A stretch of 64,000 nt of DNA from Colias croceus (taxonomy: Eukaryota > Arthropoda > Insecta > Lepidoptera > Pieridae). A program made the position numbers and the translations under genes. Under the pieces are notes generated by a model that was not told the origin of the DNA, did not search any database, and worked only from the letters and a program-made list of their open reading frames with translations. Shown here in pieces: positions 23,401 to 35,300 of this stretch. Every line of letters starts with the position of its first letter. The stretch's first letter is position 1. The stretch is from NCBI RefSeq assembly GCF_905220415.1, contig NC_059538.1, forward strand, positions 8,246,001 to 8,310,000, written 5' to 3'.

Positions 23401-25461
23401 GATCAAAGTATCGTACAAGATCAGAATTTTAGCCAAACACCTTATGAAAAGGAATCACAGCTATATTCGGTAAAGCTTCCTAGTTCAGATTATGCTAAAA
23501 GTAGCATGCGTAATGAGGAAACTAATGTCGGACAAAAAGATTCATTTATAAGTAAATTGGTGAAGGATTCGAAGTTATTTTCATTTGATTGTGATTATGA
23601 TATAAAATTCTTGGGTGCTACTTTATATGACGTTCAAAAGAAAATGGAGCCAACCTATACAGGAAATTTCCATAAAAACAGCATACCATGCATTAAACCG
23701 AAAAATTTGGATGATAATTCGAATGTAGTTCAAAAAAATGTATCTCGTGATGCTGATCATAACAACATAGAGCCTAAAGATAATTTAAATAATACTGCCA
23801 AAATTGAAATTGACTTAAAAAGTAGCTGCAGTATAACAAAAATATCAAAAACCGTAAAAGAATCTTGCATTTGTTGTAAAAATAAAGATGAAATAAAAGA
23901 GTTGGAATTTAATACCTTTAATTTACTGGAAGAATATTTAAGAGGAAAGTTAAATGAATTTAAAAGTAGTAACTGCAAGTCTTCGTGTATAAAACCGGAA
24001 GACGAAGAGAAATTATATTCAACGATTTTAGCGAAAGTTAAAGATTTTATAACAAGAAGTACCGCTCAATTGTCTTGTAAATGTTCAGAAGAAAGTAAAA
24101 CAGGTGGTAGTTGGTCAAGGGTCTATGGTCTTTTACAAGAATATTTAAAGATAAAGATTTCCCGCGTTCAATGTTCATGCTTTCAAACCGAGCAAACAAC
24201 AAATCAAGAAATGATTTTACCAAATGTTTTAGACAAAGTAAGCACCCTTATTGAAAATGATTTTGAGCGATTGAGAAAATTATGTATATGTGAAATGAAA
24301 TCGTCGTCACCAACATATGACAATCCCACTGATGTTAAGATTGATAAAGCAGTTGTTCATTTTGAAACGCAAGAAAACGTTCAGGACAAACTGAATTGCC
24401 TTAAAGAAGATACATCCATATCAGCCAATCCTATTATGATAAACAAGTCATGTAGTGCATTAGAGAATATTCCAGCTTATGTGCAAATGGTAGAAAAAGT
24501 TACTTCTTGCAAACTAAATACTCTTTATGTGACCGATTGTGACTGTCGGTATACATTCACTGAACCAAACGTATTTGGCGATAGTCTAAGTGTAAATCAC
24601 AAATCTCAAACGTACAATGATACCAATAGTTCGTGTAATAATGGTAATCAGTCTGCAAAAACATCAATTACTTCCGAAGAAACTGTAAATGACCATGATC
24701 GAAAATTGCCTTATATTGGATATACTTTAAATTGTTCCTGTGATCATTTTGGGTGTGTATGTACGAAATCTCAACTAGAAACAAATGATGATAAAATAAA
24801 TTTTATTTGGAATTCGCTTCAAAATAACTTTCAACCCAAAAAGTTATCTTACATAATGCGTGGAATACCGAAAACGAGATCTGAAGTCATAAACATTTCT
24901 GAAAACTATTTGAAATTAAATTATGCTGAAACGTGTATGGAGCCCAGAAATAATGACAATAAAATTCAGGAAAGCAATACTTCAACTATAATAAATGCTT
25001 TAGATGGTTGCCTAACTCAAACCAGTATTCACGAGGAAGATGGTTTGGCTTTGAAGAATTCAGTTAATAATATCGAAACAACTAATATGGATACAAATAC
25101 AATCAATAAATCGGGGTTTCAAAACCATGATGGTACAGAACCGTCTGGCCATTCGAGCTTCGTGACAATTCCTAATACTTGTGACGAAGATGATATAGAA
25201 ACAAATAAAAATACACTTTACAATTCTTTATTCCTCCCCGTGGATAGCAGTCCACCCCGTAATATTTTAGAAAGTAGTGATATAACCATATCTGGGTCTG
25301 TGTCGCAATGCGACTGCAACATGGTTCCTATTTGTCATGTGAAAATGCTTGTTGAAAATATTGAAAGTAATTTGAGAAACGGTAAATGCATATGCGATTC
25401 ACTGAGTTCACAAGTCTGTCCGATACATTCAAAGAAAAGTGTAAGTCAAGTAAAATTTTAA
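11500..25461 (+). CDS. Uncharacterised coiled-coil / Cys-rich protein, 13 exons, about 1734 aa
   Basis: Exons: 11500-11520, 11627-11755, 11984-12129, 13232-13577, 14579-14791, 17579-17815, 18448-18633, 19661-19903, 20632-20886, 21384-21603, 21990-22132, 22206-22274, 22465-25461 (TAA). All have AG/GT borders, matching phases, and total 5205 nt with no internal stop. The start ATG is the first after an in-frame TAA and gives a 7-codon first exon, which is the least certain part. Residues 1-214 are mixed. Residues about 220-480 are highly charged heptad-like sequence (ELRKRAGRLARREAERVELL; DELKKKRDQLMELKNRV), predicted coiled coil. The last exon adds 998 residues rich in Asn, Ser and Lys with many C-x-C pairs (CICLHK, CRC, CICC, CKC, CSC, CIC) and an internal tandem duplication at 23920-24300. 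No signal peptide or membrane segment was seen. Exon 5 is GC-rich while exon 13 is AT-rich. I do not recognise the family. A scaffold-like role would be a guess. Confidence 0.8.
15502..15607. mobile_element. 106-bp fold-back MITE
   Basis: CCCGGCAAACTTCTTG at the left is the exact reverse complement of CAAGAAGTTTGCCGGG at the right (16 bp, no mismatch), with 74 bp between. There is no coding content. It lies in intron 5 of the coiled-coil gene. Confidence 0.7.
15688..16925 (+). mobile_element. 5'-truncated non-LTR retrotransposon (Jockey/CR1-type), reverse-transcriptase 3' half
   Basis: The fragment starts inside the reverse transcriptase at GCVLSPLLFTIFIN. A frame change near 15763 leads to HADDVQIYTQ, the catalytic box (usually YADD) with His for Tyr. 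It then reads through VNWSRNFGLLLNPSKTQ, LGILMDQTLSWDVHL and AAKLWNELPLEVRQ to TAG at about 16605. The 3' UTR holds a strong hairpin (GGTGGCC ... GGCCACC, 16795-16834) and ends in an AATAAAT-type tail. The missing 5' half, frameshift and changed catalytic box make it inactive. It sits in intron 5 of the coiled-coil gene in the same orientation. Confidence 0.85.
17194..17365. mobile_element. 172-bp fold-back MITE with long TIRs
   Basis: GGGCCTTAGACAAAGTA at the left and TACTTTGTCTACGGCCC at the right begin inverted arms of about 75 bp. Each contains ACGATAACGAAGTTA and CAAAAATGTATGGGATTGA, with a short loop around ACGCCGCGTTAGATCACG. CTT flanks both sides. It would form a long imperfect hairpin if transcribed with the host intron. 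Confidence 0.8.
20346..20597 (+). repeat. Short interspersed repeat, GCGGTTTCACCCGC variant
   Basis: It runs from CTAGCTGTTCCCCGCGGTTT to TCAGCTTTATAATATTAGTG, with AAATCGGACCTGTAGTTCCG and (CAAA)n near the 3' end. Related copies lie at 37545-37685, 53595-53775 and 57552-57790. A fragment (TCTGATATCATATACCCTTC ... AGTCGTGTTAGTTACACCG) recurs at 21170-21230 in the next intron. Non-coding. Confidence 0.65.
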
Positions 25462-25804
25462 ACTGATGTTTATATAGTTCATTTTGTTGGTTCCATATAT
25501 GTTATGCGTTTCATTAAAAGTTTTGTTACCATCAAATATTGTTTTATTCCTCCTCCTATTTCTCTAAAGAATGGCTTGATGTTTTTTTTGCACTTGGCAC
25601 ATGGTTGCTCAAAAACCTTATTTTTTTTTAAGTTGGATTAAAGTTAGGAAAAAAAAAGTAAACATGAGACCTGATTTACATCTTTGTTTATAAAAAAAAA
25701 ATGCATGCACCCCTTGAAATTATGGTTTGATCATGTGCATTTATTTATACAGGAATGCTATGCCAAAAACTGATAAATAATTGATAGTCGATGTTTTTTT
25801 TTTA
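25462..25804. other. 3' flank of the coiled-coil gene
   Basis: The first polyadenylation-like hexamer after the stop is ATTAAA at 25513-25518. No AATAAA is seen in the first 100 bases. The remainder is homopolymer-rich and non-coding. Confidence 0.4.
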
Positions 25805-25998
25805 TCTACACTAATATTATAAAGAGGAAAACTTTGTTTGTTTGTTTGTTTGATTGTAATGAATAGGCTCATAAACTACTGGACCGATTTTGATGAAATT
25901 TGGCACAGACAATCTTTAGACCCTGGTAAAGAATATAGGCTACCTTTTATTGCGAAATATGTACCACGGGCCAAGCCGGGGTGGATCGCTAGTTTATA
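25805..25998 (-). repeat. Short interspersed repeat (GGGCCAAGCCGGGGTGGATCG tail)
   Basis: It reads ACTAATATTATAAAGAGGAA, a (TTTG)n run, ACTGGACCGATTTTGATGAA, then ACCACGGGCCAAGCCGGGGT and GGATCGCTAG. Homologous ends are at 30825-30995, 56605-56785 and 57795-57955. This is a high-copy lepidopteran element with no ORF. Confidence 0.65.
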
Positions 25999-26781
25999 AC
26001 AAACGTATTTTTATCGGAGTCTTAAATAAAATCTATAAACGTGTCTCTATTTCACTACTTAATAATTTTGATTTTTCGATATCTGTATTATAAAGATAAG
26101 CCAGCATTTAATAATACAAACCACAATTATTGGGCAATATTTGAAGGGCTAAGAATTGTCCATTTTCATTCCATTCAAAGATCTAACGATAGTACCTTAG
26201 TCCTTAATGTTAAAAAAATCAAGCATCTACCGCAATAATTGACGTCACCATGAGTAAAAATCTGATCGTACTCGGCGATAGGTAAAAAGTTGAAAAAAAA
26301 AATCATAACTCCGAAAATACGAAAAATCGCATACATGGGTGTGATTCGGATAGCCCCTCTAGGTCCTCTACCTACCTTTAGCTTCAGTATCACTACTTTT
26401 TGGGACATCCTGTATAAAATTCTCGCGTCACATTGTTAGTTACCATCACAGTTACCATACTCCTCCGAAACGGCAGTCATGAAAATGTCATGAAATTTTG
26501 TGTGCCTATTGGGAAGATCTGAAAATCGGTCAACATCTATTTTTTACCCTCCTAAGTGATAAGAGTGGCAGAACAGCGTTGACCGCGACAGCTAGTATCT
26601 TATATGATGTAGGTACAAGCCTACAAAAACGTCAGCGATAGCAAATATCTATCTTCTAAGGTTGACTCACGGTCACCATTTTTATAGATTTTTATCTTTA
26701 AATAATTAATTAAATGTCACTTATTTGCAACGCTAATTTCTCCTTATCTTTATAAATATTTTTCCTAGTATATATAGTCTA

Positions 26782-27322
26782 AGATCCCACCGCAGGATCA
26801 TTGCGTTCATAGTTTTTTTGATGAAACAAAAATTTTAGGTATACAACCTTAAATATTCATCATCTTTAACAGCCGGCAACCCTTATTTGCGGCCGGACTT
26901 AATTAGGCACCCATATAACATAATTAATAGAAAAAAATTAGCATTAATTTGATACATTTATGATTCATAAATGTGCGTTATGACTTATGAACGTATAAAT
27001 AAATCGAAATCATACCTGTTTGCACCAGGCTGCCAAGATGTTGCGGCCAGGTGAAAAGCGGCAACCTTGATTTTAAGAATCTATATCATTTGCCGTAATG
27101 TAGAGAACATTTTATAAAAAAAACCAAGAAGCTTATATCAAAAAACCAATAACGAAATTTTTTCCCAAAAATCGATTAGAAAAAATTTAATTAAACATGT
27201 GTGCGGCCAAATTTTGACTGGCAACCTAGTCGATATATATTCTCCTAATTATAAATATACATAAAAATTTGGTTTCATAAAAAAAAAAAAACTGTGAACG
27301 CAATCATCCTGCGGTGGGATCT
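26782..27322. mobile_element. 541-bp TIR element with internal GGCAACC repeats
   Basis: The left end AGATCCCACCGCAGGATCAT and the right end (ATCATCCTGCGGTGGGATCT) are inverted, and similarity continues for about 55 bp each. Internally, GCGGCC next to GGCAACC recurs several times (26873, 26890, 27040, 27205). There is no ORF, so it is non-autonomous. Confidence 0.7.
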
Positions 27323-29287
27323 AGTACTAATAAGATACTTTGGTCGTTTTTTATAGATTAATTTTTATAGATTACTTTATTTCACTTTCATGATCATCAT
27401 GTAATGATGTATCATCAATGTAGAAACACCTAGTGGTTCAAAGGACATTCAAAGGACACAAAACATAGTGGATAATTGGCCAAATCAATTAATCTACACC
27501 TTTGTACCTTTATCTTTTAGCTCGATAATAATGTTTTATTTATAAAAATGTTATTGTAATTTTATCATTTTAGACGCTCTTAAATCTTGGCGTACAATTT
27601 ACAAAAGTATTTCTTATTTTATTGTTGGTGCTAAACTGATTACATCTTATCGAAATGTTTGTATCATCCTATGATTCAACCTTTATTATCTGATAAATAA
27701 ATACGGATTAGTGATAAACTTCCAATTCAACTCAAAATTAAATAATTCAAAATAAAATAATTAAATTCATTTTTTATTATTTATAAACACATTTCTCGCT
27801 ACATCTCACATTATTGGTGGAAGAGCACGCTAAAATTCCAATTCACATGTGATAATTCGTATTTCATAATACGTTTTTTATATCGAGAGATTTCTTCGTA
27901 TTTTCAATGATTAAGGGATTGGTCAAAAACTTGCTTTGTAGGATGAAACATTCCTAATATAGGTAAGCCTGATAACTATTTCAACCTATTTACTACATGT
28001 AGATTGTAGGTATTCTCGATTAGAAATAACCTTCACTCTTTCTTCTTGTTCCTATTAGGTACTGCAAAATCCGAAATCAAAGTTGGAATAAACCAATACG
28101 ACGACATATTTCCGGGCTCTTGATCATAGTACGCTATAATAAAAGTAGATATGGTAAAGGTGACTTATCTTTCTCTACGTTTTTTTTTATTATTAGCTAT
28201 GCTGTGCCCGCGTACTAAACCAAGAGCAAAAGCAAGTATTTTAATAGCTTATGCCGAGTATAATCAAAATTGGCTCAATGCGTTTCACGTGATAGAGTAA
28301 AGAAACATACATACATTCATATATTCTTAGAAACTTACGCGTTTATAATATTATGCATTATTAAATAGTAGGATTTTACTTACGCATGAAAAACGACCAT
28401 TCGTCACAAAATTTGGTATAAAAATTTATGTGACCCAGAAAATGTATAAAGGCAAATAGTTATCGCAAAATATGATTTATTTGGTTGAAATAGCATTCAC
28501 GTAATTAGGTGAAGTCCACAAGAGTGAGGCCGCACGTGTAGGGCTAGTTCAATAATAACTCCTATAAGGGAACGTTAATTACTTCATGCTCACATAATTA
28601 TTTTTTTATATAAGCATATAGAAAAACAAAGAGAATTAGATGGTAGGTATAAGAATTTTTAACATTCTAATTATTTCTTATTGGATTAGATTTTCTTCTC
28701 GTGGGATAAGGCTAGTGAACAGCAATTTAAATTAAAAAAAAGTTAAAATGCTTAGTCATTATTATGAAACACTCTTAATAGTTAATAAATTGTAATACAA
28801 ATTGTGTATTTATGTTTAAAAATATGCATGGACATAATAAAACGATATGCATTATCCCGAGGGACTAATCATGGTCATACTGGTTAGCAAAGCATCAGCA
28901 ATGAGAACGGTGTCCCTGTACAATTGAAGACAATTATAGAATAACAAACAGATACACTCATATAGCATATGTTAATAATCTACAACTATTCATGGAAAAA
29001 AAAAGATATGATAATGATAATTACGGTATAAGTATAACTCTATTAATCACGCAATGTCTAATCGACTACGTATTAAATGTGGAGCACCTTGTTTTCATTC
29101 GAGCTCCCTACCTTTTTATAACGTCTCCACTACATATAATGTTATCTTCATAATTTTGTGCTGTACCCATTGATTAACAATATCTTTATTAGTAACGTTA
29201 TCGGTTATATTTGCTATTAATCAGTATTGTGCGTGTTACTACTGAGTGAACAGTGCTAAATATCTTAATTTGGCTCTTTTTGGCGTT
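27323..29287. other. Upstream region of the + strand ABC transporter
   Basis: The region is AT-rich and contains a degenerate interspersed repeat at about 28200-28375 ending in TTTATAATATT. No coding exon was recognised. No convincing TATA box lies immediately before the presumed 5' UTR. Confidence 0.35.
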
Positions 29288-29326
29288 ATGTTTAGTCAAT
29301 TTTATACAAAAAATTCTTCAAAATGA
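29288..29326 (+). promoter_or_regulatory. Upstream ORF overlapping the ABC transporter start (ATGA)
   Basis: A 12-codon ORF (MFSQFYTKNSSK) begins at the ATG 35 bases before the transporter start. Its TGA overlaps the main ATG as ATGA. If the transcript includes this leader, the layout fits translational control by termination-reinitiation or leaky scanning. Whether it is in the mRNA cannot be told from sequence alone. Confidence 0.4.
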
Positions 29327-32300
29327 ACGGCAATACTAAATTGGAAGCGGAGCCAAGAAAACGAAGTAAACCCAACATACTATCAAGACTTTTCATTTGT
29401 TGGGTCTGCCCTATATTTTATAAAGGAAACCAAAGAGATATTGAAGAAAGTGATCTTATTAATCCAAATAAACATTATGATTCCAATCGACTTGGTGACG
29501 AATTAGAAAGGTAATATATTCTCATTTTATCTTTATTTATTGTATTTGTATTCATTCTAGAAAATTCAAAATTTTATATTCGGAGGTTTTATATGAAGCT
29601 TTAATTAAAATTTCTCTCGAAATTTTAAACATTTTAATAAATCAAAAGATATGAAAGGCATAATGATATGTGAGTAGGATTGAATTAAATTTTAACAAAG
29701 AAATCGAATTAATGAAATACATTTTCATTTAACCGAACAACGGTTCAATAAGGCTCGGAAAGGGCTTTCACAGACTTTTAACATTGGCGATAAATTTTTA
29801 TGGTCCGTAGCACATATTTAACGGGACATTGGCAAAAATGTAGCAAAAGACTTGAATTAGAATATATTCGATTGGTATCATTTTTCTTGTCAAACATTCA
29901 GTCGTAAATCAAGAAAACCAATTTATCTTTTTTGCAAATATTATAAGAGGTGAACTAGGTATATAGATGGCAAATGTTCCCAAGATTCACTTTTAACTCT
30001 TTTCTTATTATTTTTAGGGAGTTATAAAATGGTACCTTGACATGTTTATATCTAATAAAAATCCTTTATATACATGTTTATTCGTTATTGTAAATTAAAT
30101 AATAATTACGAATAATTTGATATCCGAGGCCAAGAGCAATGCCGTGCCTACAAAATGAATAAATGCATGTGCGGTAATTTTTATTGCAATTTAAACTAAT
30201 TGTTTAATGTTAAAACAAAATATGTAATATGTATTATTTTTCACTATTTGATTCATTGATCAATAAAAAATTACTCGTATCATTACATTTACCGAAAAGC
30301 GTGAATGAGTACAATGAAAATAAAAACATATGAGTGTGAATTTGCACTTTCGTAACAAAGGTCACAATATATGTTATTATCTACAGATTTCCTTGCGATA
30401 ATCGCTCCAAAGTACAAAGAAAAATACACACGAAATTGTACTTTCACTTGGATTCATTTCCTAACAGTCTTAGATTTAATAATAGCACATTTTATGTAAA
30501 AATACCGAATTCTTCAAAACATTGCTACAACAATTGCTAAATATTTATGTAATTCCGTAGGTCATAGGTTAAGTCACGTTTTGACGTCAATAGATTTGAG
30601 TAAACCTTTATAACAAAGCTAGCTTTTCGACCTAAATCCAATCTAGACTTTCAGACTAGAAAAAAATCTTTCAAATCCGTTGAGTCGACTTTAAAGTATA
30701 AGCTCTATAGGTTATAAAGCACGCTTCTACACATTGCTAAGGAAAGCTTTAAGTCGATGGAGTGAAGAGCTTTCAGTTTAGATCATGTACATCAAACTTG
30801 ATAAAGAATATAATAAATTATCTATAATATAAAAATGAATCGTAAGATGTGTTGGTAAGCGCATAACTCGAGAACGGCTGAACCGATTTCGTTAATTTTT
30901 TTTTAATATTCCTTGAAGTATGAGGGTGGTTCTTATGGAGAGAAAACGTAAACATGTACCACGGGCGAAGCCGGGGCGGACCGCTAGTTGGTTATAAATT
31001 AATTCTGACCTCTAGTATATCAAGCTCTCTACTACTCTACTAAATAAGTTTGTAATTTGCGAACTTATTTAATTCAGTATTTTTTAATTAATCGTAACGT
31101 TTAGATATAGTAGATGTAGTTAGATTTAGGTTTAACTAAGTAAATAATGTAATAAAATTTAATAATGATTTCATCCATATCACTTTTTTATCGACATTAA
31201 ACTTGGAAATTATATGTGACATTATAGTATTTTGGTATTATAGGGTTTGGTTCTTAGAGCATTAAACCAAAGTTGGTTTAATGCTCTAAGGGTTGGTTTG
31301 ACGATAGAGCCCGGGACGAAATCCTGTTAAGTCTTACTAAAGAAAACCATTGAGCTTAGGCTGGTTAGGCTCATCTTGTTATAGTAATTCTTATGCATAT
31401 TTATTGCACACGGCAGAATGCAGATATTAATTTGTTTTTAGATAATTAAACAACTATCACCAGCAGCTAATAATGCACGATTTTAATAGCCTAAAATATA
31501 CACCTAGCAGGAACTAACGAATTTAACAATAATTGAGATTGATTTATTGCAACAAACTAAACCCAATTGTTTAAGTACGAGAGCTTGAATTATCAGTGAA
31601 AATTCTATTTAGTTATTGTTTATTACAACACTCGTTTCGTTTGATTTCCAAACTTGAAATGTATTTTAGTTATCTGTATCTCTACCGTAGTTTTTACGCT
31701 CTAGATGCTCCACCATTCAATGTTTTATCAAACACAAAACACGAGTATAATATTATGAAAAGCAATTATTGTGTGATCGAATATTTTTTTGGGTTACAGG
31801 TGTTGGTTGGAGGAATTTGCAAATGCTAAGAAAGCTGGTCGTGAGCCATCGGTATGGCGGCTTTTGATAAAGAATTTTTGGCTAGGCTACTTACCAGGAG
31901 CCTTTTTGTTGATCATAACTACAATAACAAGGTAAAATTGTATTAAGTTCTACATTTATCTAGCTGACATATAACAAAACAGATAAGAAAACAGTCCATA
32001 CAGATAAATCTTGGATAAATCGATGTAATATGTCATTTCATTAATGCATATCATCGTGACGTATTTGGATTATTTTGCTCAAACAATAATTTAGTAGCAT
32101 TAGTCAGTGATAAGAAAACGAACGAATAAAGTTAGAAGAAAGCGAAGTTTATGTTGTCTATAGATATTTAATTTTTTTTAATTTTTTTTTATTTATATAG
32201 GCAAAACCCTAATATCAAATTAATCTTAATATCAAATGGTATTCTTCTAATCTAATTTTGACTTTTATTCTGGTTTTACTGGTTGTTTCCGTTGACACAA

Positions 32301-35300
32301 ACTTCTATTATTTTAAATATGGGCATGTTAACAGGAATGAAATTAAAAACATGTTACTTATGTTCCTCCATGTACCACTAACACAAAAACTGAGAATAAT
32401 TTCCGTATAATATTGGTGCATGAAAATCATGATATGAACTGTATCATCATTTAATACCTACGTTCTATGATAATATATATATAAACATATAAATTATTTT
32501 TTGTTCAAACAGGACGATACAACCACTGATTTTTACGCCATTGTTGACTTATTGGTCAGTAAATGAAACAATCACGCAAGCAGAGGCGGGATACTACGCT
32601 CTAGCGTTGTTAGCCTGCAACTACATTGGAATCATCGCTCAACACCATAACAGTTTATTTGTTAGCCGTTTCAGTTTAAAATTGAAAATCGCCTTCTCCA
32701 CTGTCATTTACAGAAAGGTCAGTTTTATCTGATTCCATACTTGGTTATTTATACATATATCAGACTAGGTAATCTATCTCGATTTATTATATCATGCCAG
32801 AAATAAAACTTATTCCGATTATTCATGATTCAATTGTAATTTTTAGTCACGGTAAATTATTCTTTGATTTTGATAAAATATCTGTTGAATTTTGATGTTT
32901 TATTAGTTTTAGGCTATTGATTACATATTCTTTTACAGATTTTACGAATGAGTCAACTCTCCTTAGGTCATGTGGCAGCTGGGAAATTAGTCAATATCTT
33001 ATCAAACGATTTGGTGCGATTTGATCAAGCTTTTATGTTTTTACATTATTTATGGTTGGTGCCTATACAAGTCGCCATAGTAATGTATTTCCTATATAAT
33101 CTTGGAGGTTATGCACCGTTCGTGGGCCTTATTGGCGTCGTTTTATTGATTTTACCTGTACAAGGTAATTTCCTTAGCGTTTTATACTTATAATAAAAAC
33201 TGTTATGTATTGTGTAGAATATATAGTTTTGTTCAGTCGACTTTAAGTCGATAATTAAGTAGCTACATTAAAATACTTAAATTCAAAGTATTCTTTTGCA
33301 TTTTTGATTGCAAAGACTTGGGGACGAACTTGAGTTTCGAAAATTCTTTAAGAAATTGTCTGCCGCGCGATAATGTACACGAGAAGTCGTGGAATGCAAT
33401 TTGCAATTTATTTTTAAATAATTTTATAATACGTTTAATAATTTTTAATCACACAGCCTTGTTTAAATGTTATTTATTGTATTCACATAACAGCTATTCT
33501 CACGAGATTAACTGCAAGTATAAGGCGGAATGTAGCGCAAAGAACGGACAAAAGGATTAAATTGATGAGTGAAATTATAAACGGCATTCAGGTAAAGATT
33601 ATCATCATCTCTTTTATAATTTATTGTTTATAATAAAATAATAATAATAAACGTGTGGCACTCGGGGACTGCCGCGGTAAAGCTATTGCAATTTTTGCAT
33701 GCTATTGCTATGCCTTCAAGCCACACCTCCGCCCGTCGGAGTGGGGAGCGTGAGGTTTTATCGTTACGGAATTACTCGATTCGGTCCCCGCACTCAAGGC
33801 CCGCGATAGAAGCTATGCAATAGCTTAAAAACAATGAAATCTCTATTAACCAGGAATTTAATTATTTTTTAAATTACGTAAGTATGAATTCAAATTTATA
33901 CTCCTCTCGATAGGTTATCAAGATGTATGCATGGGAGAAATCCTTCCAAAAGCTAGTGACAATAGCCAGAGATTTCGAAGTGACTGCATTGAGGAAGTCT
34001 CTGTTCGTCCGCAGCGTGTTCTTGGGCTTTATGATGTTTGCTGAACGGATGACGATCTTTATTACATCCCTCACCATTGTGTTGACCGGAAATATACTGA
34101 CTGCCACTATGGTATGTACTTGTTTACTATATTGCCTTTCTTGGGTCTGTGTACTTTAAAAAAGATTGATTTAAAAATTGTAAATGTTACTATGTAACTG
34201 ACAACTCCTTGATCGAAAAAATAGGTATTAGAATTTGATTTTTCTCATACGTACATTATATAGATAAGATCGGAAACTGTCTAGGTATGTTCTGTTATCT
34301 ACATACATATCCGAATTACTTTAAAGCTTTACATAGGCCAAATGAAGCTATGCTGTTATGCGAACCGACTTGGCTATAGTACCAATATTTTTACTAATAT
34401 TAAACCTTTTTTCCAGCTGTACCCTATAAAGCTATACTTAGGTTTAATTCAATCGAACTTGACGTTCATTTTGCCACTAGCCATTGCTAGCTTGTCTGAA
34501 TTGGGGGTATCTTTAAACCGTATAAAAGAAGTCCTAGTTATGGGTAAATATATTCATAATTATTCAGATTTTCTTATTTTATAAAACTTATTATGAACAT
34601 ATATTTATAGTTAATTTGTAATTTAGATGAACGAGAGGACTTATCAATTTTGCCAAAACAGAAAAATGAATCACGACTATCTATTCGTAAGTATAATATT
34701 ATTAATTGTATTTAAATTAGATAATAAAGAAATCAATTAATATCATTTAAAATATTTATTTTAAACACCATTATGAAGTAACTAAACAAGTATATATTTG
34801 AATCATAATTAAATTAAATTTTAGAGCGTGTGCCGAGCACACGTGTCAGAAATGAAACTTCTTTGGCAAGATTCAAACATGCCAAAATCGTTACCTTACT
34901 CCATCGCCTAAAGAAGTTTCACTTCAGAAAATTATCCATTCTGTATCATGGGTAGGAGTAAAATAGATTTTTATTCCAGTATCAGCTAAAGCTCAGGCTG
35001 AAGGATACATAGTGGAATTAGACAATGTTAGTGCCACTTGGGCTGAGGCGGAAGATAACAGTTCACCATTTAGCTTGAAGAATATTTCGTTACGACTGCG
35101 CAAAAACAAGCTTTGTGCAGTTATTGGATCCGTTGGCTCTGGAAAGGTCAGTAAAGGCTGTACTACGCGTTATACACGAATTTTCCGATGACAATTGTGC
35201 TAAAAATATGGTTTTAAGATAAGATTGACCTTCTCATTCTGATTTGTATGGCCTTAGTGTTTGGCTTATAAAAGTTTGATAGATACAATCATTACGACAA

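Noticed and set aside
22443..23978. Several minus-strand ORFs over the long Cys-rich exon
   Set aside because: They are antisense shadows of a 2997-base coding exon in the plus frame.
33318..33560. 80-codon ORF between ABCC exons 4 and 5
   Set aside because: The protein does not resemble the transporter. A short in-phase exon (33494-33591) supplies the expected RTDKRIKLMSEIINGIQ segment in another frame.
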